Source: Haliotis asinina
Lineage: Eukaryota > Mollusca > Gastropoda > Lepetellida > Haliotidae
Assembly: GCF_037392515.1 (NCBI RefSeq)
Contig: NC_090290.1
Coordinates: 31,455,753-31,519,752 of the forward strand
Length of the DNA: 64,000 nt
Reading direction: 5' to 3'
The position numbers and the translations under genes are program-made. The notes beneath the pieces are model-generated. The model was not told the DNA's origin, made no database searches, and worked only from the letters and a program-made list of their open reading frames with translations. Numbering within the stretch: position 1 is the first letter of the stretch; each line of letters begins with the position of its first letter. This document shows, one piece after another, positions 1 through 12,100 of the stretch.

Positions 1-19
1 TTAGAACACTATGCTTCAA

Positions 20-560
20 GGCCGATAACTGCGTCTAAGCTCTGGCTGTACAGGGTCGGGGAAGCAGGTTACAGCTTCCCCTATATTTTTTTACAGGTTA
101 TTTTCTATGCATAAACGTATTGATATAACACTCTTTTAATGATGATATGGCTCCTTTGATTCAAAGTGGTCTGTCAGATACCAGTAACTCTTAATCACTT
201 TTGGAACATTCAGAAGCTTACAATTAACTCTTCTATTCACTTTCTTTCATATCATATGTTACATCTTGACAGAATTGGAGTCATCTACAAGCGAAAGCTG
301 TTCGGGCAACAGTCACCTGCCATACAAAAAGACATGTCCCTGTGCACAATAAATCAGTTCATCTGCACTGACATAGATCTCTCTGCTGGCATGCTGACCT
401 TTTGCATCTACTCGGCGTCAGTTCAACCAGTCCACGGGGAGCAGGATCTCTCGACATCAGAAAAGGGATAAGCTGACCATCACAAATGCTCCAACCAGGT
501 CCAACTGGTGAAGGAATCTTCATGATTGGTTGTATCCACACATGCACATTGTGGTTAACG
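20..560 (+). repeat. Arm 1 of a long-range inverted repeat (decayed transposon)
   Basis: This segment is repeated in reverse complement at about 5880-6320. Matching stretches include the part around 25-47 (GATAACTG then GTCTAAGCTC) and most of 150-500. About 100 bases at 48-150 have no partner, so one copy has an insertion or the other a deletion. On the minus strand, 359-475 encodes a short Cys-rich tail resembling those seen in mollusc transposon-associated proteins; I recognise it only loosely. It is probably an old element present in two opposite copies. Confidence 0.6.
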
Positions 561-1849
561 CGCTCAATAAGACGTTTTGGACTGTTAGATGTTGGTGGGA
601 GTTTTTGTCAATACTTCTTCTACAAGCATTACTAGACTATTTGGTACATACATTGCATTAGAAACCTGTCCAAAAGATGTACAGACGTGTTTCGTGAACA
701 TTGTGACCCATTTGTTGTGTGGAGCTTCTCATCCCTGGGCTTTATAGACTTTTTGGAAATCAGTGTAGAAGAGGAGATTTTCAGTTTCAGATTCAATCGA
801 TTTAAATGTGACCAAAAGTTGCCTTGGTAGAGTTCATATGATATTAATCCTTTTGCTCTGTTCAACATGCACGAAACTGTGAATTATATCCTTTGAGACA
901 ACAACTCTACTTGCAATGTTCATAAGATACAGACATGACACGTCATTCATTTGAGAGACTGAATGGATTTTCCCATCAATCCTGATTAACACATTGACAT
1001 TTCTAGTGTTCCTTTGACAATGGCTCATTCAGATGGAACATCAAGAAAAAACATCAAATGTGGTTTATAAGAGGAACTTCAAACGGGAATGTTTGGTCCT
1101 TCATTGCCTACTAGCAGAGGAGAGAATGCTGGCTCTTCATATAGTTGATGGCATGGCACAATTGCAAATGTGCAGAAAGGGAACTGCTTCAAAATCTGGA
1201 GACTTGGATGATGCATTGAGATAAATTCGGAATAGAGCTGACTGCATCAGAGCTGATGCTGTTTGGGACAGGTATGCCAGGCAAGAGTCGGTCGAAGTAG
1301 GGGTGTGAATCAAAGGTGATCGTCAACGGCACAAACTGTCAAGATTGTTGGTAAAAACACACCAGTACCAAGACATTGGGACAAATCAGCGGTCCTCTCA
1401 AAAGGCCTAGTCTTGTCGCACATACGAACGAACGATGGAGTTCTGTTGGTCCGGCCATGCTAACTTGGTAGGCCCGAGGCACGCCAAGGTACATTGTAGT
1501 TCTTAGGACGTCCTGACCTGTCTTAACAATAACTGTAAAAAGAGATTGAACGTGTAACGATTATATAAATTACGATGCTCTCATTTGATCATAAACAGTT
1601 GTCAGTATGTCTATCTCATCTGTGCACAATCCCTAGACAGCTGGTATTACGTATTAACAGGGAAGAAATGCGCCTTCACCCCATGTGAACAACGTTTTCA
1701 AATCATAACTTCATTACACCTGACAGCGTCTTATTAACACACTTCGGAAACAGGTCAAAACACTTCAGTGTAATATCAGACAAGGTCAGAGAATGTTCCA
1801 GATTGTATGCGCATACAACACTGCCATCAAATCCCAACGTCCATCATAG
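561..1849. other. No recognisable gene; decayed minus-strand coding trace
   Basis: All frames are interrupted. The minus strand between about 1250 and 600 has several protein-like stretches in shifting frames, as expected for the body of the same decayed element whose end lies at 359-475. I could not assign a family. Confidence 0.3.
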
Positions 1850-1884
1850 CTGAGTGAGTGAGTGAGTGAGTGAGTGAGTGAAGC
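1850..1884 (+). repeat. GAGT microsatellite
   Basis: About eight tandem GAGT units followed by AAGCG. This is the same tetranucleotide that heads the abundant SINE in this window, so it is probably a SINE head remnant. Confidence 0.7.
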
Positions 1885-2129
1885 GTTTTGACAATTAGTG
1901 TAGGTTCGATCCCCCAAAGTGTTAGTTTTAAAGCCACTGTCAAGGATTCTCACGTTTAGTGAAGTCCTACATTATTATGTCCTCATTATGTGCAGTTGAT
2001 CCAGTCTACCGAATATGTCCTTCCCCGAAACAAGACACAAGAACGGTCATTAAAACATTTCACAAGAATATCTTTAAATTATAAGGGAATAAATCGGAAT
2101 TTGATACAGTTATATAAAACATGTATTAA

Positions 2130-2320
2130 TTTATATGTTCTATTGTCTGCAACCAGATCTTAATACACGCATAAGTAATGTACGATTATTCAAAACCAGA
2201 TTTAATCCATAAACGTACAATCTACGATCATTTAGATGCAAATCTGATTAAACACATGTACAATCTACGATTATGTAAAACCAGATCTAAATCCACAAAT
2301 GTTTAACCTACAGTGTACGA
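2130..2320 (+). repeat. Degenerate short tandem repeat, about 55-60 bp units
   Basis: Three to four diverged units share the core TACGAT-TAT or TACGATCATTTA followed by an AAACCAGAT-TAA block. Unit length is uneven. The surrounding 1885-3060 contains no supportable gene, only AT-rich sequence and a TGG-rich stretch at 2880-3055. Confidence 0.4.
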
Positions 2321-3062
2321 TGACTGGAAGATGCATCCACACTATGCCTTGTATCTACGTGACAGCTGATTCAGCAAAAGTACATGTAGCTGAAAATGTT
2401 GCCAAGAGGTATTCTAAACACTGGCTAGTAAATATAACATCTTATCATCTGGAAATAAATAGCTGACTAGGAGCAAGAATTATGTCTGAAACGTGGTAAA
2501 AAGAATAAAAAAGAAGTACTGTTAACAATAAAACGCGTCATGTGTTTAAAGTTATATTGTTGTTGTGTTTTTAGAATATCGCAAAACTGGGAGTATACCA
2601 TATGCACTTTGCAAATCACCCAGATGTACTGTGGTTTCAAATGCATATTCCTTTAAGGTCAAATTCATCCATATCGAGAGATTTAATTCATTCGAAATGT
2701 ATTATCCTACTTTGTCTTTCTAGGATGCATGTCGCATCACAACACATCTTTAGAACTAGTTTGCACAAGGAGAGGATGAACAAACCCACCACGAAACATG
2801 ATGGGCTAAAACAATTCAGTGTCCACCACAGGATCATATCTTGATGATGACATGGACATAGGAATGTTTCATATACACATGTATATGTGGTTTGGGTGTT
2901 CCAGTGGTGTAGTGGTGGCTGTGTTGCGTCCCATGTTGTGTCGGTGGCTGTGGTGTCTATATGTAGTGGTGCATGTGGTGGTTCCCCATGCATTGATGGA
3001 TGTTGTAGTGTACCCGTGTAATGCCGGTGCTGGTGCGCCATGTATTGGTGGTGTCCGATGTT

Positions 3063-3329
3063 GAGTGAGTGAGTTTAGTTTTACGCCGCACTCAGCAATA
3101 TTCCAGCTCTATGGCGGCGGTCTGTAAATAATCGAGTCTGGACCAGACAATCCAGTGATCAACAACATGAGCATCGATCTGCACAATTGGGAACCGATGA
3201 CATGTGTCAACCAAGTCAGCGAACCTGACCACCCGATCCCGTTAGTCGCCTCTTACGGCAAGAGTAGTCGCCTTTCATGGCATGCATGGGTTGCTGAAGG
3301 CCTATTCTACCCCGGGACCTTCACGGGTC
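3063..3329 (+). repeat. Abalone-type SINE, copy A
   Basis: It has the GAGTGAGTGAG head, then TTTTACGCCGCACTCAGC, GGCGGCGGTCTGTAAATAATCG, GACCAGACAATCCAGTGATC and an end CCCGGGACCTTCACGGG. The same order occurs at 25499, 37884 and 39023 on the plus strand and at 41053-41311 on the minus strand. I know this repeat as one of the most common in Haliotis sequences. Confidence 0.85.
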
Positions 3330-3381
3330 TGTCCGATGTTGAGATGACCTCTTACTTTACACAAAAAGTAAACCAGACATA

Positions 3382-3770
3382 GTGAAATTAATATTTCGAA
3401 TCCACGTAATTTTATCTCGCTAATTGAAAATTTAAGTCTTAGAATTTTATTCAAGTTAGGATAAAAGTTATTTAACAAACGATCATAGATTCAAATCGTT
3501 ATTACTGGTTTGTATTGCAAGGGGGTACGCGCAGCAGTTAGATTAGTGAAACAAGAGCACGCGCGGTACGTGATGAGCGTTAACTTAGACCAACCCATCT
3601 TCTTCTCGGAGTTTTATTTAATGTGCATACCCCCTTGTACTATAAACAAAGAGTGATTTGAAATTACGATCGTTTGTTAAACAACTTTCATACTACGATG
3701 AATAAAATTTTGAGAATTAAATGTTCAAATGACAAGGTAAAATTATAAGAATTCGTAATCTTAATTTCAC
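3382..3770. mobile_element. Foldback MITE with about 148-bp arms
   Basis: Arms 3382-3530 and 3623-3770 are diverged inverted copies. Both ends read GTGAAATTAA inward, and matching landmarks (TTTAACAAACGATC, CAAGGGGGTA) lie at mirrored positions. The loop is about 90 bp. No coding sequence is present, so this is a non-autonomous hairpin element. Confidence 0.75.
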
Positions 3771-4307
3771 TTGATTGGATTTATTTTGTTTAAAGAGACA
3801 TTCATCGGTACGTTTTCCCGCAAACAGACTGTAACCGCATAATTACACGAGTGAGTCACGAATGCGATAAGCAGTGATAAGCACATCACAGTTTACAACA
3901 TTCCCACCCACGGAATTCTTTTAATTCATTTGTAATGGATGATCCATATGCCTACGTCACTTTCGGTTTAACTTGTAATTTTAAATTTACACTGCGTCAT
4001 ACCTGTATTGTATTAGCCGTTGATTATGTTTTAATGATATTGTCTTACACATATACGTCTGTAATTAATGAAAGAAGTGTTTGTTTCAAAAAGCAGCGAC
4101 TCACAATGATGTGAAATATTCGTCGTGGGAACAGAAAGTCTTCAGATCCTGTAGAGGTAGGACGACTTCAAGTATTCTTCGGAAGGGCGACAGAGCACCA
4201 GACAGGCAGGTGTTTCCAAATATATTTTCAAGAAAATATCCGTCTTCATGAATGTTAGTTTGATATACAGTGCGCACCCATTCTCTCATAGTATACAGCC
4301 ATATGTA

Positions 4308-4440
4308 AACGGAGTGGTAGTGTAGCCTAGTTTTTCAAGTGTTGGCACGCCACGTTCAGTGCCAGTGTTCGAGTCCCCACTTAAATACTATGGTTCACGC
4401 CCACTTCTGAGGCCCCCTTCGTGCATGCCCTATACGATGC
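4308..4440 (+). repeat. tRNA-derived SINE head
   Basis: An A-box-like TGTAGCCTAG lies about 45 bases upstream of a B-box-like TGTTCGAGTCC, the internal RNA polymerase III promoter layout of a tRNA-derived SINE. The copy is degenerate. A second relative follows at about 4665. Confidence 0.55.
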
Positions 4441-4664
4441 TATCTATAGATGGCATAACTTAGTGTCAACCCACCATTCCGTCCTTCAGTGGGTAGCTCG
4501 AGACAAAGCAAGTCCTGGATGGTCACTTTGAAAGTCAGTGTACTGGCCGAATGCGCGACCACCTGCTGGTAAAGTATTTCAATATTTCAGTTTAATATCT
4601 AGATTAAATTTTGTTTTCACGCCCCGACATATTTGTTTTGCATTTGAATCTATGGGGATCATCG

Positions 4665-4835
4665 AATAACCGAATAGTTAAAGCGTTCGCTCATGACGCT
4701 CCAAACAACCCTCATTCGATTTCCCATATGGGAATGATGTGTGAAGCATATATTTGTTGTTGCTCACCGTGATATAGCTGGTATACTGCTAAAAGCGGTG
4801 GAAAAGTACGCTCACGCAGTCATACTCTGTGTGGG
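4665..4835 (+). repeat. tRNA-derived SINE, degenerate
   Basis: The copy reads CCGAATAGTTAAAGCG, CGTTCGCTC, a damaged B box CATTCGATTTCCC, then CACCGTGATATAGCTGG and TGCTAAAAGCGG. This is the common gastropod layout in which the tRNA-like head is joined to the body of the TTACGCCGC family. Confidence 0.55.
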
Positions 4836-5361
4836 AAGTCTCCTTTACCCTTTTTAGAAGAACCGTCGCTTACACAAGCAACTGTTTCTTTCAAACACTC
4901 TTTTGAAGAAAACATAAAATGCAATGCAACCTTGTTTACCATGACGTCTACTGCAATGTTACAACTTGAGTTTCATGTTTGAGATTCTTTCACGTTTCAC
5001 GTGTAGGCATAAAAGTTTCATTTATAGACACAGTAAGTACCAATGATGTAAAATATATTCACTTTACTATTAGGTGCGTGGATACCATCGTCCTGGGGGC
5101 GCAATTGGACCCTGAAGTCAGAGGCAGGACGACTGCCAAGAAGACATTCCATGGACAGAAGTGGATCAAGGATTCTTCTGGAGCAGGATGTGGATGTTTT
5201 ACTGTTCGTACATTTTGTGACAATGTACTATGCGTGTCTACTACTGTAAACCCTCCAGTAGACTAGGTACCGTTGCATACGTTGAGGGAACACGGTTCCA
5301 GAGGGTTTTTTTTCTCAAAAAAGTTTTTTATCTCTGGGTTTACGTGTCGGGCTTCAGTTAC

Positions 5362-5401
5362 CTTTGACCTTGTCCAAATCTCAAATTTGAACAAGGTCAA
5401 T
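5362..5401. repeat. Short hairpin
   Basis: TTGACCTTGT and ACAAGGTCAA flank CCAAATCTCAAATTTGA, giving a strong stem-loop. It lies in a stretch (5260-5720) that is open in several frames for 100 codons or so, but no family is recognisable, and I treat it as repeat sequence. Confidence 0.5.
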
Positions 5402-5879
5402 TTAGACACACATTCTACGGCAACAATTTTGGTGTTTGTGTTCAAGGATTTGGTACTGTTCCATGTTGGGAATGATGACATTAAAAAACGTAATCCGCAC
5501 AGCTGGTCCAATTGTACTTGTTTGTTTTGTTGTTTTGTATTTGAAAGTTGTGAACTCCAGAAAAACTGTTTTTGTCCATGAAAATCGGGTGTGCCCGACT
5601 TTATCGCCGTGTAGGAGTGCGTGTTTTTGCCATACACTGCCATACACTGCTGAACACTGCCAACATAGAAACACATCAAGAAACATGTCCAACATCAGTA
5701 CACGGGCGTAGTATAATATCTACAAATGAGAACAATACAAAAGCCTATCAACATTACCAGATCACATCGCACAGACTGTTAGTTCAATGTACCAAACCAT
5801 CCAGTGATATCTGTAGATGAGACAAGACATTAAATGAAAAGATCCCACTAACAGTCTAGAATATCATATTGAGGAAGTA

Positions 5880-6320
5880 AACTACCAAGTGCATGTTTGG
5901 AAACAGTATCTGCAGCCAATCATATTCCTTCAGCACTTGACCATGGTTAGAGCATTTGTGGTGGTCAGCTTATCCATTTTCTGGTGTTCTGATGTCGAGA
6001 GATTCTGCTCACCGTGGATTAGTTGAATTGACATAGAGTAAATGCAATAAAGTCAGTATGCCTATGTCAATGCAGATGAACTGATTTATTGTGCACAGAG
6101 ACATGTCTTTTTGTATGGCAGGTGATTGTTGCCCGAACAGCTTTGGCTTGTAGATGACTCCAATTCTGACAAGATGTAACATATGATATGAAAGAAAGTG
6201 AATAGAAGAGTTAATTGTAAGCTTCTGAATGTATCAAAAGTGATTAAGAGTTATGTGACAGACCATTTGAATAGCTATAACAAGAGCTTAGACACAGTTA
6301 TCGATCGTGAAGAATAGTTT
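5880..6320 (-). repeat. Arm 2 of the long-range inverted repeat
   Basis: Reverse complement of 20-560, retaining the blocks for GACATGTCTTTTTGTATGGC, the CAGAATTGGAGTCATC region and GATAACTG. The distal end is at about 6320. The 5.3 kb between arms is not itself a recognisable element, so two independent insertions are as likely as one large foldback. Confidence 0.6.
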
Positions 6321-7223
6321 TCTAATACTTTGGATAATGTTATTTCATCAAATATTATAGGAATGTGAAGCTTTTATTAACCATAACATTGCATTTATTT
6401 CTATACTGTGTTAAACATATGACACCAAATAATTGTTTGTTTTATAGATCAGTACAAATTTAGTCCTCCGCTATGTATAAGTAGTAAAACTGCAATGGCG
6501 GCCTTCTTGGCACCCAGTTTGAATTCTGGATAATATGAAATAATTCACTCTAGAAGTAAACAGGAAACAAAAACAACTGATTCTAGTTACAAGAATAATG
6601 TGAACTTTCAATAAATAAATCACCACCACACATTAAAATGAAAAGTCCAAGAATCGATACAATCTCCTGTCTCAAAGAATATGCTGTATATTATATAAGC
6701 TGAATAAGCATTATATTACCACGACATGGCCATACAAAATTACTTGTTTTGTGCCGAAGCCGCCACCCTAAAAGAGACAAGTGTAAAAAAAAACATCAAA
6801 AGTATCAACATTCGGTGTTAATTTTTATGTAAATTTAACTGCCGAGAAGGCAACACACGACAATTCAAGATGGCGGGCAAAATGGCGGCCATTTTGATTA
6901 TTTTCAAAAGGAAAAATATGTAATAAAAAAGTTATACATCCTTTACCAATACACAAAAGTCAAAATGAAAGTAATCAGATTGATAGTTAAACTATCCATG
7001 ATTAACTTTGAGATGTTGTCGGGAAGCAAACCAAATGTCATGAAAATGCTCACAGACCCCCATCACATAAAATGGCCTATGAAAAAAACTGATACCACAA
7101 TCTGAGAGTATTACAGGCCTTTTCATGAACCCAAGACATCATACTAACTGAAAACAGTGTCAAACCAAATCAGTACTTGGGAGGCTACGACATCAGATTT
7201 TTCACCTGCCTCCTCCCCTCCTC
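6321..7223. other. Non-coding, repeat-like
   Basis: AT-rich with two GATGGCGG/AATGGCGGCC motifs near 6494 and 6870 that recur in many invertebrate dispersed repeats. No gene seen. Confidence 0.35.
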
Positions 7224-7728
7224 CTGGACTAAGTACTAGAATATGTGAAGTGATTCAAGTCGGTTTGTCAGTAATTTGAGTTAGTCCGTGTAAGGATTCC
7301 AATAATTGAATTTTATGTCTATATTCATTTAAACTATCTTCATTGAAGTCGCCAGTAATAAATGCAAATAAGTTTTGATCGACAGCATTTCCAAATGACC
7401 GCTCAATTAGTTTCCAGTACGCATTGCTCCGATCAGCTCTGAAGAAGCTACTAAAAAGGTAGGAACGATGTTTACATTAAATAGACATGCGAACCTATAC
7501 AGATTCAAGGCCAGCAATGTCCAGCTGGTGCATATGCTCCGCATACAAATTGTCTTTGACATAAATGGCCACACCAACCCCGCGACTCCCTCGATCTTTA
7601 TGGAGGAATGGAGGTTGAAATCCCGGTATATGAATGTCTTTATGCAGCCACGTTTCAGTTATGCAAATGGAATCAAAAGAATTCCACTCAGTTTCTTTGA
7701 CATCCAGGTTGTCTTTGGCACTGCACAT
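7224..7728 (-). pseudogene. Non-LTR retrotransposon (LINE) endonuclease fragment
   Basis: On the minus strand, 7728-7495 encodes a run containing ITETWL and DRGSRGVGVAIYVKD, typical of the apurinic-like endonuclease of CR1/Jockey-type LINEs. After two in-frame stops near 7470-7500 the homology resumes in the same direction, including the conserved GDFNED motif. A further stop follows at a Thr-(Arg to stop)-Ile site near 7262. No reverse transcriptase follows, so this is a truncated dead copy. Confidence 0.8.
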
Positions 7729-7739
7729 ATTTAAGTGGA

Positions 7740-8410
7740 CTGACTATCTTTAAAGTATGTAGTAATGGGCCAGGATTAGGATGTACGTTCATTACACAAT
7801 GCTGTGTTGTTATTGATCCAGAAGGTTGGATTTTGGTAGATTTCACGAGTTTGTATAAAAGTGGAATTGACGTGGCTCCATATAGTGTGATGACCCATTG
7901 CTGGGTAATGCTAGATTACAAGTTGAGTTCTTTGGACAGTCAGGTCAAGACTAAATCTATACGTGTCTATGTCTGAAGTATGCAACAGTTTCATAAACCT
8001 GCCATTCGATATATATAACTGTGTGAAACAAACCTTCTGTCGTCGGGGATAGTGCACCGCATTTCTCCATAATGCTGGGGCTCTAGTTCAGTGGAACATC
8101 AATTCCTTCACACTCAGAGGAAGATGTCTCTTTGCCAGTAGAAAAACGTGCACCTGATCCCAAAGGACCATTAAGGACGAGGGAAGATGATCAACAATCG
8201 TGAATGCAGTTTGCATACGTGCGAATTATATCTCGGAAGCAAGACGCTCCGTCCAAAGGTTGTCATATTCTAAAAGACGCACCAATGTGAAAAAGTCAAG
8301 TTTTCATGATCATCCATGAATTCAAAACCATACTGCGTCATACTTGGACTGTCACGTACTCACTTTACCATCTTCCTACACCACCACAAATACAAACGAC
8401 CTGATATTCT
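7740..8410. other. No gene seen
   Basis: All frames are short. I recognise no conserved motif and no repeat copy found elsewhere in the window. Confidence 0.3.
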
Positions 8411-8419
8411 CATTACTGC

Positions 8420-9085
8420 ATATCACCATACTCTCACTACACTACCACACCATCTCATTACCACAAATTCACACACCCTCACTAACACGTGCACTATGAC
8501 CTAATCACATACGCACACTAACACATGCACTATCACCTAATCAGACACGCACACTAACACATAATCACACTATCACTTAGTCACAACGCACACTAACACG
8601 TATTCACACCAACACTTAATCATACAAGTACACTAACAAATGCTCACACTATTACCTAATCACACACGCAAACAAACAAATACTCCTACTATCACCTAAT
8701 CACACACGTACACTAGCATATATCCACACTCACATAATCAGACATGCAAACTAACACATATTCACGCGATCAGTTAATCACACACACTAACGAACACTCA
8801 CACTATCACCTAATGACACGCACACAAACAAATACCCCTACTATCACCTAGTCACACATGCACACTAGCATATACCAACACTCACTTAATCCGACACTCT
8901 AACAAATACTCACGCTGTCACTTAATAACACACGCACACTAACGCATACTCACACTATCACATAATCACACTCGCACACTAGCACATATTCTTACTATCA
9001 CGTACTCACACACGAGCACATTAAAACACTCAGACTAACAGGTAATCACAAGCACAGTAACACATGCCAGATACTCACTCTACCA
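8420..9085 (+). repeat. Degenerate minisatellite, about 36-40 bp period
   Basis: Repeated blocks of the form CACTATCACCTAATCACA-CACGCACACTAACACAT. Roughly 16-18 copies are strongly diverged, with indels changing the period. It lies just beyond the 3' end of the minus-strand GALNT gene. Confidence 0.75.
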
Positions 9086-9173
9086 TTAACACACACACGT
9101 CAAATGACGCGAGCTGGCCTCAGCCTCACAATAAAAAAGATAATATAATAGTCTATGTATAATATTTAATATT

Positions 9174-9179
9174 TTTATT
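9174..9179 (-). terminator. Polyadenylation signal of the GALNT gene
   Basis: TTTATT on the plus strand is AATAAA in the sense direction, six bases past the GALNT stop codon at 9185-9187. It overlaps the very start of the 3' UTR, so a later signal may also be used. An AT-rich stretch follows. Confidence 0.5.
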
Positions 9180-9184
9180 CAGTA

Positions 9185-12100
9185 TCAGCTGTTGAATGGT
9201 ACCCAATGCCATTTTTGTGCCGGGCTGTTGCTGCACATCTGTACTTTAACCATTCTAGTTTTGGTATCTACAGCTATGCATCCATCTATTCCTTTGTGGT
9301 ATAATGTTCCATCCTACAAAAAATACACGTCACAATTCAGAGAGTGAACACAATGTTTTGTTGTCTGTTCCCACACAACGTATACTACATGGGCTACATC
9401 AAAGTGACATTGCCACGAACCTGACACGTCTGATAAAGTCCTCGAGACCGTGTGTCGTGTATACTGCCAGTACTTGCTGCTACTGTTTATAACCACAATG
9501 TTAATAATAGTAGTCCGCATATATGACTCTCATATCCAGGCATATTGTCTGCTCACGGCGCTACTTACATTACTGACGTCAGTTATGTGCAAGTCCTGCT
9601 TGCCACAACCTAACTCATCTCTGGCATGTGTACTGCCGATCCTGCTTGCCACAATGACAAACATGTCGGTCATGTCTATTGCAGTATATATTGCATCAGC
9701 CTGTTTGACATATGTCGATCACACTTCCTGATTATCACTGCTTTACTAACATACATGTTGTGCATACCGTCCTGTATTGCCAGTACTGGTTGCCCCGTTG
9801 TCCGTGACATCCAGTCATTTTGATTGTGTCGTAGGTCGGATCTAGACCTACATCCAAGCAGTTGTAGCCAGACCGTAGCTCGCCAATTTTCGTAAGATAC
9901 CACGTCTGAAACATGTATGCCTTCGTGGGATCTTGTGAACTTATCTAATTAGAAGAAAAACTATATTTAATTTATGCATGTCATTTCTGGTAGAACGTTA
10001 CTATAGATTTTAAAGTGTCAGTATTTGAATAATAAATGGTAATCATCTTAATATATTGGAACCATTTAAGCCTCGCTACAGTTTTGTACAAACAGTTACA
10101 AAGAATTCGTCAAATACAGATTACGGACATATGCAGACCCCAAAGTGACCAGATGATAACAGTCTATATGATATACGAATCGGACTCTACTGTCATTACA
10201 AATGAGTATACTGTTGCAGAAGTAAATATACCGAGAGCCATGTTTTATCCCAGCTCTGTGGTAGAGGATATGAACAATGTCCCTGTGGTATATAAACGTT
10301 ATCTCAGTTCTGTGGTAGCGGATATTAACAATGTCCCTGTGGTATATAAACGTTATCTCAGCTCTGTGGTAGCGGATATGAACAATGTCCCTGTGGTATA
10401 TAAACGTTATCTCAGTTCTGTGGTAGCGGATATGAACAATGTCCCTGTGGTATATAAACGTTATCTCAGTTCTGTGGTAGCGGATATGAACAATGTCCCT
10501 GTGGTATATAAACGTTATCTCAGTTCTGTGGTAGCGGATATGAACAATGTCCCTGTGGTATATAAACGTTATCTCAGTTCTGTGGTAGCGGATATGAACA
10601 ATGTCCCTGTGGTATATAAACGTTATTCCAGCTCTGTGGTAGCGGATATGAACAATGTCCCTGTGGTATATAAACGTTATCTCAGTTCTGTGGTAGCGGA
10701 TATGAACAATGTCCCTGTGGTATATAAACGTTATCCCAGCTCTGTGGTAGCGGACATGAACAATGTCCCTGTGGTATATAAACGTTATCTCAGCTCTGTG
10801 GTAGCGGATATGAACAATGTCCCTGTGGTATATAAACGTTATCCCAGCTCTGTGGTAGCGGATATGAACAATGTCCCTGTGGTATATAAACGTTATCTCA
10901 GTTCTGTGGTAGCGGATATTAACAATGTCCCTGTGGTATATAAACGTTATCTCAGTTCTGTGGTAGCGGATATGAACAATGTCCCTGTGGTATATAAACG
11001 TTATCTCAGCTCTGTGGTAGCGGATATGAACAATGTCCCTGTGGTATATAAACGTTATCTCAGCTCTGTGGTAGCGGATATGAACAATGTCCCTGTGGTA
11101 TATAAACGTTATCTCAGTTCTGTGGTAGCGGATATGAACAATGTCCCTGAGGTATATAAACGTTATCTCAGTTCTGTGGTAGCGGATATGAACAATGTCC
11201 CTGTGGTATATAAACGTTATCCCAGCTCTGTGGTAGCGGATATTAACAATGTCCCTGTGGTATATAAACGTTATCTCAGTTCTGTGGTAGCGGATATGAA
11301 CAATGTCCCTGTGGTATATAAACGTTATCCCAGCTCTGTGGTAGCGGATATGAACAATGTCCCTGTGGTATATAAACGTTATCTCAGCTCTGTGGTAGCG
11401 GATATGAACAATGTCCCTGTGGTATATGAACGTTATCTCAGCTCTGTGGTAGCGGATATGAACAATGTCCCTGTGGTATATAAACGTTATCTCAGCTCTG
11501 TGGTAGCGGATATGAACAATGTCCCTGTGGTATATGAACGTTATCCCAGCTCTGTGGTAGCGGATATTAACAATGTCCCTGTGGTATATAAACGTTATCT
11601 CAGCTCTGTGGTAGCGGATATGAACAATGTCCCTGTGGTATATAAACGTTATCTCAGTTCTGGGGTAGCGGATATTAACAATGTCCCTGAGGTATATAAA
11701 CGCTATCCCAGCTCTGTGGTAGCGGATATGAACAATGTCCCTGTGGTATATAAACGTTATCCCAGCTCTCTGGTAGCGGACATGAACAATGTCCCTGTGG
11801 TATATAAACGTTATCTCAGCTCTGTGGTAGCGGATATGAACAATGTCCCTGTGGTATATAAACGTTATCCCAGCTCTGTGGTAGCGGATATGAACAATGT
11901 CCCTGTGGTATATAAACGTTATCTCAGTTCTGTGGTAGCGGATATTAACAATGTCCCTGTGGTATATAAACGTTATCTCAGTTCTGTGGTAGCGGATATG
12001 AACAATGTCCCTGTGGTATATAAACGTTATCTCAGCTCTGTGGTAGCGGATATGAACAATGTCCCTGTGGTATATAAACGTTATCTCAGCTCTGTGGTAG

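Noticed and set aside
4308..4835. Functional tRNA genes
   Set aside because: A and B boxes are present, but no cloverleaf with a matching acceptor stem can be formed; these are SINE heads.
4979..5266. 95-aa frame with a possible internal exon (VRGRTTAKKTFHGQ region)
   Set aside because: An acceptor-like TATTAG precedes part of it, but I recognise no family and see no joining exons.
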